Below are positions 24,410 through 33,953 of a DNA stretch of 64,000 nucleotides, piece by piece (the stretch's first letter is position 1; each line of letters begins with the position of its first letter). The position numbers were made by a program, and so were the translations under genes. The DNA comes from Mycobacterium sp. NS-7484 (GTDB lineage Bacteria; Actinomycetota; Actinomycetes; Mycobacteriales; Mycobacteriaceae), in the NCBI RefSeq assembly GCF_001953975.1, contig NZ_MBEJ01000018.1, positions 124,001 through 188,000 on the forward strand. The letters run 5' to 3'. Below the pieces are notes generated by a model that saw only the letters and a list, made by a program, of their open reading frames with translations, was not told the DNA's origin and ran no database searches.

Positions 24410-27064
24410 ATGAGGCCATCTGAACCGCCGCGGGATGAGCGGCCGGTGGACATCCCGGCCGATGTCCAGGTGCGCGGTGCCCGGGAACACAACCTCAAGA
24501 ACATCGACGTCGACGTTCCGCGGGATGCGCTGGTGGTGTTCACCGGTGTGTCGGGATCAGGCAAGTCGTCGCTGGCATTCGGAACGTTGTTCGCCGAGTC
24601 GCAGCGTCGGTACCTGGAGTCGGTGGCCCCGTACGCGCGCCGGCTGATCGACCAGGTGGGTGTTCCCGATGTCGACTCGATTGAGGGGATGCCGCCCGCG
24701 GTGGCGTTGCAGCAGTCGCGTGGCGTGGGCAGCGCGCGGTCATCGGTCGGGAGTGTGACGACACTGTCGAGCCTGGTGCGGATGCTGTATTCGCGCGCCG
24801 GGAACTACCCGGCTGAGCAGCCCATGCTGTTCGCGGAGGATTTCTCATTCAACACCGTGCAAGGGGCGTGCCCGGCGTGCCACGGCATCGGCCGGGTGTA
24901 TGAGGTGCCCGAGGCGCTCATGGTGCCGGATCGGTCGCTGACCATCCGGGACCGGGCCATCGCGTCGTGGCCGCCGGCGTGGTACGGGCAGAACCTGCGC
25001 GACATCCTGGTGTCGTTGGGTTACGACGTCGACAAGCCGTGGAAAGACCTTCCGAAGAAGGATCGCGACTGGATCTTGTACACCGAGGAGCACCCGACGG
25101 TGCCGGTGTACGCCGGGTTCACTCCGGCGCAGACCCGTCGCGCTGTGAAACAGGGTATGGAGCCCAGTTACCAAGGCACGTTCACCGGCGCGCGCCGATA
25201 CGTCCTGGACACGTTCGCCAACACCAAGAGCGCCTCGGTGAAGAAGCGGGTGTCCCAGTTCGTCAGCAGCGCAGTCTGTCCCACATGTGACGGCAAGTTG
25301 CTCAAGCCCGAGGCGCTGTCGGTCACCTTCGAGGGATTCGACATCGCCGCCCTGTCCGGACTCTCGCTGACTGCGCTCGCACAGGTTCTGGAGCCCGTGG
25401 CCGGCGACAGCTGGGCGCCGACCGAGGTGGGTTCCAGCGACGTTCTCGACGAGTCAGCACGCCGCGCGGCGGTCCGAGACCGGGTATCTGCCGGTGGCTC
25501 GGCGCACAAGGCGGCTCCTGATATCCGACACACCCCCAACATGTCTGTCGAGAAGCGGGCCGCCGCAGCGCGTTTGGCGGACGAACTGCTCGAGCGGCTG
25601 AAACCGATCATGGATCTGGGCCTGGGGTACCTTTCCTTGGACCGCAGCACCCCCACGCTGTCTTCGGGAGAGTTGCAGCGGCTGCGGCTGGCGACGCAGC
25701 TGTCGTCGCAGCTGTTCGGGGTGGTGTACGTGCTCGACGAGCCGTCGGCCGGCCTGCACCCTCGCGATCGGGACGCGTTATTGGGCGTTCTGGATGGTTT
25801 GAAGCGACGTGGTAACAGTGTCTTCGTCGTCGAGCACTCGCTCGACATCATCGGCGCGGCCGATTGGTTGGTCGACATCGGCCCCGGAGCCGGTGATAGC
25901 GGCGGGGAGATTCTCTACAGCGGTCCGCCGAAGGGTCTCGCCGAGGTGGCCGAATCAGTCACGCGGCGTTACCTGTTCGGCCTGGTGCCGCCGGTGGTCC
26001 GCACGCCCCGCGAGCCCGCCGCCTGGCTGCGATTGGAACACGTGAGCCGCAACAACCTTCACGACGTGTCGGTGGCATTCCCGCTGAAATGTCTGACCGC
26101 GGTCACCGGAGTCTCTGGCTCGGGGAAATCGAGTCTGGTCAGTCAGGCGCTGCCGACGTTGGTCGGTGAGCACCTGGGCGCACCGGTGAGCGGATCAACT
26201 GACGAGGTGTCGGACGATGACCTCCTGCTGGTCGGGGGGTCGGCACCGGTGGACGGCCGGATCGTCGGCGGCATTGGGGGATTGCGTCGTGTGGTGTGCA
26301 TCGACCAGAAACCCATCGGCCGCACGCCCCGTTCGAACGTTGCCACCTACACCGGCATGTTCGACCACATCCGTCGCCGTTTCGCCGCGACACCGGAAGC
26401 GCGACGCCGGGGCTACAAGGCCGGACGGTTCTCGTTCAACGTCGCGTCGGGCCGATGCCCGACCTGCGAGGGGGAGGGGTGGGTGATGGTGGAGCTGCTG
26501 TTCTTGCCCAGCGTCTATGCCCCGTGCCCCGACTGCCACGGAACCCGCTACAAGGCAAGCACATTGGAGATCACGTGGCGGGATCGCAACATCGCCGAGA
26601 TTCTGGAGATGAGTGTGGAGCAGGCGTCGGAGTTCTTCGACGGCGATACCGACGTACTGCGCTCGTTGACGGTGTTGCGCGATGTCGGGCTGGGCTACTT
26701 GCGGTTGGGGCAGCCGGCGACCGAACTGTCCGGCGGCGAGGCCCAGCGCGTCAAGCTGGCCACCGAGCTACAGCGGGCGCACCGCGGCGACGCGCTCTAT
26801 CTGCTCGACGAACCGTCGGCGGGATTGCACCCCGCCGACACCGACCGTCTGCTGCGGCATCTGCAGAAGCTGGTCGACGGGGGTAACACGGTCGTCGTCG
26901 TCGAACTCGACATGCGCGTCGTCGCCCAATCCGACTACGTCATCGACCTCGGTCCCGGTGCCGGCGGAGACGGCGGCCGCGTCGTGGCCACCGGCACGCC
27001 GGCCGTGGCGTCGACCCACCCTGACAGCGTGTCCGCCCCCTACCTCGCCGCCGCGCTCCGCTAG
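24410..27064 (+). CDS. UvrA-like ABC ATPase (UvrA2 / drug-resistance type)
   Basis: An 884-residue two-NBD protein of the UvrA family: Walker [14 protein letters not shown] and [15 protein letters not shown] signatures [13 protein letters not shown] and [13 protein letters not shown], and zinc-binding [15 protein letters not shown] and CPTCEGEG...CPDCHG. It is shorter than housekeeping UvrA (about 950), with a reduced insertion in the first half where UvrB binds. UvrA2/DrrC-type proteins give tolerance to DNA-binding drugs. ATG 24410 is used; two GTG codons precede it. The convergent neighbour is an efflux pump. Confidence 0.85.
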   Translation: MRPSEPPRDERPVDIPADVQVRGAREHNLKNIDVDVPRDALVVFTGVSGSGKSSLAFGTLFAESQRRYLESVAPYARRLIDQVGVPDVDSIEGMPPAVALQQSRGVGSARSSVGSVTTLSSLVRMLYSRAGNYPAEQPMLFAEDFSFNTVQGACPACHGIGRVYEVPEALMVPDRSLTIRDRAIASWPPAWYGQNLRDILVSLGYDVDKPWKDLPKKDRDWILYTEEHPTVPVYAGFTPAQTRRAVKQGMEPSYQGTFTGARRYVLDTFANTKSASVKKRVSQFVSSAVCPTCDGKLLKPEALSVTFEGFDIAALSGLSLTALAQVLEPVAGDSWAPTEVGSSDVLDESARRAAVRDRVSAGGSAHKAAPDIRHTPNMSVEKRAAAARLADELLERLKPIMDLGLGYLSLDRSTPTLSSGELQRLRLATQLSSQLFGVVYVLDEPSAGLHPRDRDALLGVLDGLKRRGNSVFVVEHSLDIIGAADWLVDIGPGAGDSGGEILYSGPPKGLAEVAESVTRRYLFGLVPPVVRTPREPAAWLRLEHVSRNNLHDVSVAFPLKCLTAVTGVSGSGKSSLVSQALPTLVGEHLGAPVSGSTDEVSDDDLLLVGGSAPVDGRIVGGIGGLRRVVCIDQKPIGRTPRSNVATYTGMFDHIRRRFAATPEARRRGYKAGRFSFNVASGRCPTCEGEGWVMVELLFLPSVYAPCPDCHGTRYKASTLEITWRDRNIAEILEMSVEQASEFFDGDTDVLRSLTVLRDVGLGYLRLGQPATELSGGEAQRVKLATELQRAHRGDALYLLDEPSAGLHPADTDRLLRHLQKLVDGGNTVVVVELDMRVVAQSDYVIDLGPGAGGDGGRVVATGTPAVASTHPDSVSAPYLAAALR

Positions 27065-27119
27065 CACCGGATCACGAATCCTTATCTCCCCGTTAGCGAT
27101 AGCGCCACAGCGGATCTAC

Positions 27120-29177
27120 TTATCGAGGCGGAGTGCTCCACCGCGCTCGGGACGTTTGCGGTGCGACCGGTTGTGGTCGCCGGTGTGCCCGAGATGATCG
27201 TGGCGTGTGCAGCGGTGCGGTGGGGGCATTCGGCGACGGTGGCGGGTTGGATGCTGAGGGCGCCGCAGGGGCAGCCATCGCGATGTTCTGCCGTTGCACT
27301 TCCTCGTCGATGCCGTCGGACAGCCGGCCGAGGTAGCCGATGAGTGCGGCCACGTCGCCGTCATCCCAACGCGACAGGATGGACTCCAGCCGGGAGATGT
27401 TCAGCGCTCGTTGGCGCTCAAAGGTGTTGCGGCCGTGCGACGTAAGCAGGAAACGTGGCGGCGCGGCTTGATCGGTGGTGGGAGAGCGGCCGACCATGCC
27501 GTCGCGAATCAAGGTGGACAACCGCTCGTCGACGGTCTCGGCCGGGCTGTCGACCGCGCGTGCGAGTTCTTGCAGGGTGAGGGGGTCGCCGCCGCCGAGA
27601 TAGGAGGCGATGACGTAGTCGCCGCGGTCGAGTCGGTATGGCGTCGAGGGAATCTGCAACGCCACGGCGGCCTGGCGGCCGAGCGCGGTCAGCACGTTCT
27701 CGAGTCGTTGGGCCCGGCGTCGCACCGGGACGGGCACCACGACCTGTTCCACATCCGCCAATGCCGGCGTCGGGACTGAGGTCGGGATCGTCACCGCCAG
27801 CAGGGCTCCCACCACGGCTGCGCCTCCGGCAATCAGCATGGCGGTCTGGAAGGCCGCCAGCGTCGGAAACGTGTGGCCGGCGTAGACGATGGTCATCTGG
27901 GCCAGCACCGCGCCGGTCACCGCGCTGGACGTCGAGGTGCCCAGCGAGCGGGCAAGTGAGTTGATTCCGTTGGCCGCAGCGGTTTCTGACACCGGCACGG
28001 CCGAGTTGATCAGGGTGGGCAGCGCGGCGAACGCGAAACCGACGCCGACGCTGCACACCACACCGAATGTCAGAACACCCGCGGGCGAACCGAGGAGCTG
28101 TGTCCCGCCCAGGTATCCCACCGCGATGACGATGGCGCCCAGGACCAGGGTGAACCGCGGGCCGCGGCTGGCGATCACCTTGGCCGCGACCGGGGACGCG
28201 GCCATCATCGCCAGGCCTCCCGGGGCCATCCACAGGCCGGCCATCACCATCGATTGGCCCAGGCCATACCCGGTTGCCGCCGGCATCTGCAGAATTTGGG
28301 GACCGATCAGGCTGGTGCCGAACATCCCGAATCCGATCGCCACCGAGGAGATGTTGGTCAGCAGGACTGGGCGTTTGAGCGTGGTGCGCATGTCGACGAG
28401 CGGTGTCGGCGCGCGGTACTGCCACCAGCCGAACACCACGAATGCCACGATCGATCCGATCAGCAAGCCGAGCGTGAGGGGGCTGCCCCAGCCCCACGAC
28501 GCGCCTTTGGAGATGGGGAGCAGTAACAACAGCAGCGCGGTGGCCAGTCCGACCGCCCCCAGCGCGTCGAATCGGCCCGTGGACGTCGACGGCACGATGT
28601 CGGGGACCATGGTCGCGAACAGGATTCCCGAGAGCAGGCCCAAACCCGCTGCGAACCAGAACAATACGTGCCAGCTGGAATGTTCGGCGATCACTGCGGA
28701 CAGCGGCAGGCCTAATGCGCCACCCACCCCGAGCGAGGCGCTGACCATGCCCATCGCGCCGCCGACGCGGTCGGCCGGCAGGGCGGCGCGCAGCACGCTG
28801 ATGCCCAGCGGGATGACCGGAGCGCCGAAGCCCTGCAGTGCACGTCCGACCACCAGCGGCGCCAGGGAGCTGGTGAGCGCGGCGATCACTGAACCGGCGG
28901 TGAGGAGCACTGCGCAGGCGACGAGAATCCGCTTGGGGCCGAACATATCTCCGAGCCGGCCGAACATCGGCGTCGCCACGGCGCCGGTGAGAAGTGTCGC
29001 GGTGACCGCCCAGGATGCATTGGCCGGGCTCGTGTTCAGTATCTCGGGCAGTTGCGGAACCAGTGGCACCACGAGTGTCTGCATCAGCGAGACGCTGACG
29101 CCGGCGGCCGCGAGCACCGCGACCAAGGCGCCTCCGCCTTTCGGGGTGGCCGGACGTTCGACCAACTGCTGGGACAC
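27120..29177 (-). CDS. DHA2 family MFS efflux pump fused to a C-terminal MarR-like winged helix
   Basis: A 685-residue protein. Residues 1 to about 480 are a 14-helix DHA2 drug/proton antiporter (MFGRLGDMFGPKRILV; PVIPLGISVLRAALP). Residues about 486-632 look like a MarR winged-helix domain (RLDRGDYVIASYL, LTLQELARAVDSPAETVDERLSTLIRDGMVGR, RFLLTSHGRNTFERQ). A Pro/Ala/Ser-rich tail follows (633-685). GTG 29177 has a strong AAGGAGGT site. A TAG-g-TAG-g-CTA-a-CTA palindrome lies upstream. A membrane-tethered regulator of its own promoter is possible but unproven. Confidence 0.88.
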   Translation of the reverse strand: MSQQLVERPATPKGGGALVAVLAAAGVSVSLMQTLVVPLVPQLPEILNTSPANASWAVTATLLTGAVATPMFGRLGDMFGPKRILVACAVLLTAGSVIAALTSSLAPLVVGRALQGFGAPVIPLGISVLRAALPADRVGGAMGMVSASLGVGGALGLPLSAVIAEHSSWHVLFWFAAGLGLLSGILFATMVPDIVPSTSTGRFDALGAVGLATALLLLLLPISKGASWGWGSPLTLGLLIGSIVAFVVFGWWQYRAPTPLVDMRTTLKRPVLLTNISSVAIGFGMFGTSLIGPQILQMPAATGYGLGQSMVMAGLWMAPGGLAMMAASPVAAKVIASRGPRFTLVLGAIVIAVGYLGGTQLLGSPAGVLTFGVVCSVGVGFAFAALPTLINSAVPVSETAAANGINSLARSLGTSTSSAVTGAVLAQMTIVYAGHTFPTLAAFQTAMLIAGGAAVVGALLAVTIPTSVPTPALADVEQVVVPVPVRRRAQRLENVLTALGRQAAVALQIPSTPYRLDRGDYVIASYLGGGDPLTLQELARAVDSPAETVDERLSTLIRDGMVGRSPTTDQAAPPRFLLTSHGRNTFERQRALNISRLESILSRWDDGDVAALIGYLGRLSDGIDEEVQRQNIAMAAPAAPSASNPPPSPNAPTAPLHTPRSSRAHRRPQPVAPQTSRARWSTPPR

Positions 29178-29256
29178 CGCAGCGACCTCCTTCGATACCA
29201 GTACGCGTGCTCACGCGACCTCGGCCTGCGCCGACGAGGGTCGAAACCTTACCGCA

Positions 29257-29271
29257 TAGGTAGGCTAACTA
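29257..29271. promoter_or_regulatory. near-palindrome TAGGTAGGCTAACTA upstream of the MFS-MarR gene
   Basis: A 15-bp near-perfect palindrome about 80 bp upstream of the start codon, 13 of 15 positions symmetric including half-matches. It shares the TAGGCTAAC core with IdeR iron boxes but lacks one base in each arm, so it is not a consensus iron box. A MarR-type operator for the fused domain is the alternative. Confidence 0.4.
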
Positions 29272-29331
29272 ACAAAACGGTGGGTCAAATCCTCGTCGCG
29301 CGAACATTCGGCGTGATCGGGCCTTGGTGTG

Positions 29332-30258
29332 TTAGGTGATCGACCAGAATTCCAGCAGGGTGCGGATGGTGGCCACCAGCGGCAGCGGCTGGTCCAGCAT
29401 CGGATGGTGCCCGGCTTCGGCGAGTTCGACGAAGGGGCCGCGGAGTTGGAGGATCGAACGGATCTGGTCGGCCATCCGGGGCGGCACGACACCGTTTTCG
29501 CAACGCAAATAGCCGATCCGGCAAGGGATTCGGGCGAAGGCGTTTTCCAGGAGTTCCTCGTCGTCCGGCGTTTCGTCCATCAAAAGGCCGCCGAAGATGT
29601 CGGGGTCGAACTTCCAGACCCATCCGTCATCGACCTTGCGGATGGATTCCACGGCGATGTGGTGACCGATATAAGGCAGCGTCACGTCCTGTTTCGGTAC
29701 CGCGCGGAACCGGGCCAGGATCTCGTCCTCGGTCGGATAACCGGCGGCGTCGCGGCGGCGCTTGCGCAACCGGACTTCCTCGGGGGCGCGATCGCGCAGC
29801 GGTGAGTCGATGACCAGGATGCTGTCGATCCGGGCACCGTAATGGGTGGCGGCCGAGGCGCCCACCCAGCCGCCCATGCTGTGGCCGACGATGGTGGGCC
29901 TGGCCGAGGAGCCCGAGGCCCTGGAAGCTTCCGCTGCGGCCAGCACTTCTTTCGCCCAGATCGACAGGGCGTATTCGGTGCGCTTGCCGCTGTCCCCGTG
30001 CCCGCTGAGGTCGGGCGCGACGACGCGGTGCGTGGAGGTGAAGAACGGCGCGATGTGATCCCACCATCCGGAGTGCGCGCCGCCGCCGTGGACGAATACC
30101 AGCGGGGGCTTGTCCGGATCGCCCCAGGTGCGCAGGTGGATCGGGCAGCCGTCGACGTCGATCGTCGAGTGCTGCGGCGTCTCGTCCAGCGCAGTGGTGA
30201 ACCATGCGGGAGCGTCCGCCAATGGATGCGCGGCCGCGGGCTGCCCACGCCGGAACAT
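29332..30258 (-). CDS. alpha/beta hydrolase
   Basis: A 308-residue alpha/beta-hydrolase: oxyanion segment VFVHGGGAHSGWW, PDLSGHGDS, nucleophile elbow GHSMGG, and terminal His in AEAGHHPMLDQP. The catalytic acid is probably in the RCENGVVPP region. It could be an esterase, epoxide hydrolase or C-C hydrolase; the sequence does not decide. ATG 30258 is preferred (AGGTGA five bases upstream) over ATG 30285. It is followed by nothing in the same direction until the MFS-MarR gene. Confidence 0.87.
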   Translation of the reverse strand: MFRRGQPAAAHPLADAPAWFTTALDETPQHSTIDVDGCPIHLRTWGDPDKPPLVFVHGGGAHSGWWDHIAPFFTSTHRVVAPDLSGHGDSGKRTEYALSIWAKEVLAAAEASRASGSSARPTIVGHSMGGWVGASAATHYGARIDSILVIDSPLRDRAPEEVRLRKRRRDAAGYPTEDEILARFRAVPKQDVTLPYIGHHIAVESIRKVDDGWVWKFDPDIFGGLLMDETPDDEELLENAFARIPCRIGYLRCENGVVPPRMADQIRSILQLRGPFVELAEAGHHPMLDQPLPLVATIRTLLEFWSIT

Positions 30259-30330
30259 GCGATTCACCTGGTCAGTCTGTCGCATCGGCCCCCGGGCGCC
30301 ACGACCTGGGTTGGTGAATCGTCACGCCCG

Positions 30331-30930
30331 TCAGGAGAGCCCGAGGCCCAGACCCAGCGCGATCATCGTCACCGCAATCGCGCCGTCGAGGAGGCGCCAT
30401 GTCATCGGCGTGGCGAACAGCCCCGCCAGCCGCCGTGCCCCCAGGCCCAGGCCGGTGAACCACACCGCGCTGGCCAGTACCGCGCCGGCACCGAAGAGCC
30501 ACCGCTGCTCGTGGTGTTCATTGGCCAGGGAACCGAGGAGCACCACGGTGTCGAGGTAGACGTGCGGGTTGAGCCAGGTCAACGCCAGGCAGGTGACCAG
30601 CACCTCGGCCAGCCGGGCTGGGGTGCGCTCCGAGGGGGTGAGGGTCGACGGCCGGAAGGCGCGCCGCGCGGCCAGCACGCCATAGCCGATGAGAAATGCC
30701 GCGCCACCGACCTTCACCATCGTGACGGCATCGGGGTGCGCGGTGATCACCGCCCCGACACCGGCGATGCCGGCCGCGATCAGGATCAGATCCGAGACTG
30801 TGCACAACGCGATCACCGCGACGATGTGCTCGCCGCGGATGCCCTGACGCAACACGAAGGCATTCTGGGCGCCGATCGCGGCGATCAACGCCATGGTGGT
30901 GAGGAATCCGACGAGGACAGGTGAAGCCAT
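30331..30930 (-). CDS. lysE: LysE/ArgO family amino-acid exporter
   Basis: A 199-residue membrane protein with six hydrophobic segments and family motifs [12 protein letters not shown] near the start and [17 protein letters not shown] in the middle. LysE/ArgO proteins export lysine and arginine. In mycobacteria and corynebacteria lysE normally faces a LysR-type activator gene (lysG); here the upstream side holds a deleted Fic gene instead, although half-sites of the expected spacing remain at 30969-31003. Confidence 0.92.
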   Translation of the reverse strand: MASPVLVGFLTTMALIAAIGAQNAFVLRQGIRGEHIVAVIALCTVSDLILIAAGIAGVGAVITAHPDAVTMVKVGGAAFLIGYGVLAARRAFRPSTLTPSERTPARLAEVLVTCLALTWLNPHVYLDTVVLLGSLANEHHEQRWLFGAGAVLASAVWFTGLGLGARRLAGLFATPMTWRLLDGAIAVTMIALGLGLGLS

Positions 30931-30968
30931 GTGCTCGACGGTATGGGCGGGTGATGGGCAAGTACAGC

Positions 30969-31003
30969 TAATGAATTTTAGCCCGCATTAGAACCACTAA
31001 TGC
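30969..31003. promoter_or_regulatory. three CTAATG/CATTAG half-sites upstream of lysE
   Basis: CTAATG (30969-30974), CATTAG (30987-30992) and CTAATG (30998-31003); the last two form an inverted repeat with a 5-base spacer. This T-rich, symmetric arrangement 40-75 bp upstream of the lysE start resembles a LysR-type activator site. No lysG is present next to it. Confidence 0.45.
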
Positions 31004-31101
31004 CGAGTTGGGCGGAACGTTCGTACTGGGAAGCTGCCAGTATGGGGGCCCAACGACACTGATGACCACGGCGACGAAGGACGGCAGCACCGATGATGAC
31101 G

Positions 31102-31475
31102 TCAAAAATCGTATGCGGGCTCGTCGTCGAGGATCTTTGCGAACATGGCGATCAACCCGCTGAGGTCGGCGGGGGACAGAAAGACTCGCCGCCCTTTTCG
31201 ATGCCGACAGTGCGCAGCTCTCCTGCCCACTCGTAGACATCTTGGAAGAGGTGCTGGTGGATGCGTTGCAGGTAGTCGAGATCGTATGAGCGTTGTCCCA
31301 CTAGGTTGGGATCTTCGCGTAGCTCGATCAGGCGGGTCTCGACGAGGTCGTTCTCCGCGTCCCGAAGTTCGTCGGCTGTGCGGGCTCCGACCCGGTTTCT
31401 GAGAATGCCCGTGCCGGGGACGAAATAGCCCTGCCAGTTGCGTTCGATGTCGCCAGTGTCCCAGGGGTGTGGCAA
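31102..31475 (-). pseudogene. Fic-family protein (Rv3641c-like) with internal deletion
   Basis: The N-terminal half is well preserved: PHPWDTGDIERNWQGYFVPG, RNRVGARTADELRDAENDLV, FQDVYEWAGELRTVGIEKGG, ESFC. It then jumps, out of frame, to the last residues LSGLIAMFAKILDDEPAYDF and a stop at 31102. The segment that should hold the catalytic HPFxxGNGR loop is gone, so no AMP-transferase activity is possible. The likely original start is TTG 31475 (matching the family MPHPWD start). An open frame extends upstream to 31598 but overlaps the divergent gene. Confidence 0.85.
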
Positions 31476-31490
31476 CTCCCGGCCTGGCGG

Positions 31491-31517
31491 GGATTGATAC
31501 GCCGCTGAACTGGGTAT
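31491..31517 (+). promoter_or_regulatory. SigF-type promoter of the iron-enzyme gene
   Basis: GGATT (31491-31495), 16 bases, GGGTAT (31512-31517) exactly fits the mycobacterial SigF consensus GGWWT-N16/17-GGGTAY. Transcription would start about 31524, only a few bases before GTG 31528, so the mRNA has almost no leader. Confidence 0.65.
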
Positions 31518-31527
31518 CCGTGCCGTC

Positions 31528-32547
31528 GTGACATCTGCGCCGATTCTCGTGGAACCCACCCTCCCTGATCCTCGTGGTCCGTTGTCAGCTGCCGTCATCA
31601 GGTTGTTGAGCGAGCGGGTGCCCTGTAATCATCTGTCCCGCGTCGAGGCGTCGCTGGCTGATTCCGACCCGTTCGGTCTCGACCTGCACCTGGCCCTCTA
31701 TGTCTGCTACGAGCTGCACTACCGCGGTTTCGTCGGGGTAGACGCCGGTTGGGAGTGGGACGCCGGCCTGCTGCACTTGCGGGGGAAGTTGGAGCGGGAG
31801 TTTCTGACGGAGGTGCGAGGCGCCGTCGGTGAGATCGACCCCGACGATACGGCGGTGGCCGAGATGGAGAAGATCTCGATCGAGCCGGTTGACGGTGAAG
31901 GTCTGTCATATCACCTGCGGGACAAGGGAACCTGGGAACAGATGCGCGAATACTTCGTGCACCGCTCGCTGTATCACCTCAAGGAAGGCGATCCGCACGC
32001 CTGGGCCATCCCGCGGCTGACGGGTCAGGCCAAAGCATCATTCGTCGCGGTGGAATTCGATGAGTTCGGCGGTGGCCGGGGGCCGCGGCTGCATCAGCAG
32101 TTGTTCGCCGACCTGATGGACGCCGCCGGGCTGGACTCGACCTACCTCGGCTATATCGACGACGTGCCGGCCGAATCGCTGGCCGCAGTGAACCTGATGT
32201 CGTTGTTCGGTTTACATCGCAATCTGCGCGGCGCGGCGGTCGGACACTTCGCCTCCACGGAGATCACCTCCTCGCCAGGTTCGCGACGGCTGGTGGAGGC
32301 TCTGCAGCGCCTTGGTGCTCCGCAGGAGTGCGTTGCGTTCTACGCCGAACATGTGGAAGCCGACGCCGTCCACGAACAGGTGGTGCGCACTGACGTGGTG
32401 GGTGATCTTGTGGCCCGCGAACCTCACCTCGACGCAGATGTGGTTTTCGGGATTCGAGCCCACGCCCTCGTCGAGGACCGGCTGGCCGATCACATGATGG
32501 GACGGTGGTCCGAAGGCGAGCCCTCGCTACGCCGGCCGTTGAGCTGA
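31528..32547 (+). CDS. iron-containing redox enzyme, heme-oxygenase-like diiron oxidase fold
   Basis: A 339-residue protein of the all-helical HDO type. Likely metal-ligand segments are MREYFVHRSLYHLKEGDPHA (E/H cluster near residue 140), VEFDEFGGGRGPRLHQQLF (DE...H near 175), and the C-terminal HVEADAVHEQV (E/H near 270). Relatives cleave fatty acids or modify small metabolites with O2. The start is GTG 31528 directly behind a SigF-type promoter, implying expression in stationary phase or stress. The substrate is unknown, and no CDGSH-protein partner is adjacent. Confidence 0.82.
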   Translation: MTSAPILVEPTLPDPRGPLSAAVIRLLSERVPCNHLSRVEASLADSDPFGLDLHLALYVCYELHYRGFVGVDAGWEWDAGLLHLRGKLEREFLTEVRGAVGEIDPDDTAVAEMEKISIEPVDGEGLSYHLRDKGTWEQMREYFVHRSLYHLKEGDPHAWAIPRLTGQAKASFVAVEFDEFGGGRGPRLHQQLFADLMDAAGLDSTYLGYIDDVPAESLAAVNLMSLFGLHRNLRGAAVGHFASTEITSSPGSRRLVEALQRLGAPQECVAFYAEHVEADAVHEQVVRTDVVGDLVAREPHLDADVVFGIRAHALVEDRLADHMMGRWSEGEPSLRRPLS

Positions 32548-32769
32548 AGCATTTGCACCGGCACCGGCGACTGGTGTCACATGCTGTTTATATTGCGCAC
32601 TCGGCGCGTTCACCATTTCTTTTCCTCATCAGAGATGCGGTTGCCCAGGCCTTCGGGGCGGAGTACTTTTTGTCTGCAAGGTTGAGATCACAGCCACCAC
32701 GAAAGTCGGGACGTGGCTGCCGGTTCCCTGCAGCCCAGCAGCGCGAGTCATCGTCTGAGGGGGTCGCCG

Positions 32770-33189
32770 ATGTCGTTTCCGATCACAGCTGAGCGGCGAC
32801 GGGCCGAGGAAGCCGTCAAGAACGCTGGTGCGCGGCGCGCGCACGGCCACGTCTATTTCACGAAGCAGTGGGGCCGGACTGGGGCACTGATCAGGGTCAT
32901 CGGTGACATCGACGCCGCCAATGCCAATCAGCTCGTCGATCAGTTCCACCAGGCGGCATGGTGTGAATGGCTGGTTCTGGATCTGACCACGGTGGAATTC
33001 ATGGGCACGGCCGGACTGGCGGCTCTGCGCGCGATCAACGCTCGTTGCGCCGAGGGGAATGTGCAGTGGGCGCTGGTGGCCGGTCGCGCGGTATCGCAAT
33101 TGTTGGCCGTCTGTGGCCACGATCAAACGTTTCCGACCAGCGAGTCGCTCACCGCGGCGTTGGCGTCGGTACACAAGCTCCCCAAGTAG
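32770..33189 (+). CDS. STAS-domain anti-anti-sigma-like protein
   Basis: A 139-residue protein with one STAS domain: ALIRVIGDIDAANANQLVDQF, LVLDLTTVEFMGTAGLAALRAI and VQWALVAGR. In SpoIIAA/RsbV proteins the phosphorylated residue is Ser in the (D/G)SSGL segment; here it is MGTAGL, so Thr would take its place. It may modulate a SigF-type anti-sigma factor, but no such kinase gene is adjacent. A 222-bp gap upstream shows no clear promoter. ATG 32770 is used because residues before it are not family-like. Confidence 0.85.
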   Translation: MSFPITAERRRAEEAVKNAGARRAHGHVYFTKQWGRTGALIRVIGDIDAANANQLVDQFHQAAWCEWLVLDLTTVEFMGTAGLAALRAINARCAEGNVQWALVAGRAVSQLLAVCGHDQTFPTSESLTAALASVHKLPK

Positions 33190-33221
33190 CCGATGACACC
33201 GAACTAGCAGAGGAACCCAAC

Positions 33222-33953
33222 GTGATTGAACGGCTGATTGGTCTGGTCGGTACCGCCGTGATCGCAGGGATGGGGGTAGTGTTCGCCAGCTCGGCGCCGC
33301 TCGCCTCGGCGCAGCCCTGCCCTGACGTGGAGGTGGTGTTCGCCCGCGGTACCGGTGAACCTCCGGGCGTCGGGCCAACCGGGCAGGCATTTGTCGATTC
33401 CTTACGACATCGGGTGGGCGACAAGTCTTTTGGCGTGTACCCGGTCAACTACCCGGCCACTGACCAGTGGACCACAGGCGTCGACGGCATCCGCGATGCC
33501 GGCGCGCATATCACCAAGATGGCCGCCGACTGTCCCGACACCAAGATGGTGCTTGGTGGATATTCCCAAGGCGCGGCGGTGATGGGCTTCGTCACCTCGG
33601 CCGCTGTCCCCGACGGCGTCGATCCGGCGACGGTACCCAAACCGTTGGCGCCCGAGGTCGCCGACAAGGTTGCCGCCGTCGTGCTCTACGGGACGCCGAA
33701 CATCCGGGCGATGAACTTCTTGGGCGAACCGCCGGTCGTCATCGGCCAGCAGTACGTGGACAAGACTCTCAAGGTCTGCGCCCCCGAGGATTTCGTGTGC
33801 TCCGACGGTCTGAATTTCGCGGCGCACACCACCAGCGGCTACGACAGCCTGGTCAATCAGGGCGTCGACTTCGCGGCCGGCCGCCTCGGGTTGGAATCTC
33901 CGGCCGGACCGGCCGCCCCCGGTCGGTGGGACGCGCCGCCGGCCAACCCGTAG
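33222..33953 (+). CDS. secreted cutinase family esterase
   Basis: A 243-residue mycobacterial cutinase-like protein (Culp/Cfp21 type). A signal peptide ends near ASAQP (residues 1-30). The nucleophile is in GGYSQGAAV, Asp in CAPEDFVCSDG and His in FAAHTTSGYD; paired cysteines (PCPDVE...DCPD; VCAPEDFVC) fit the two disulfides. It hydrolyses lipid esters outside the cell. GTG 33222 follows AGAGGA. It is close behind the STAS gene (33 bp) and could be cotranscribed. Confidence 0.93.
   Translation: MIERLIGLVGTAVIAGMGVVFASSAPLASAQPCPDVEVVFARGTGEPPGVGPTGQAFVDSLRHRVGDKSFGVYPVNYPATDQWTTGVDGIRDAGAHITKMAADCPDTKMVLGGYSQGAAVMGFVTSAAVPDGVDPATVPKPLAPEVADKVAAVVLYGTPNIRAMNFLGEPPVVIGQQYVDKTLKVCAPEDFVCSDGLNFAAHTTSGYDSLVNQGVDFAAGRLGLESPAGPAAPGRWDAPPANP

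Noticed and set aside
31145..31402. Plus-strand frame opposite the Fic remnant
   Set aside because: It is Arg/Gly-rich, lacks a ribosome site and lies entirely over the clearly Fic-like minus-strand sequence.
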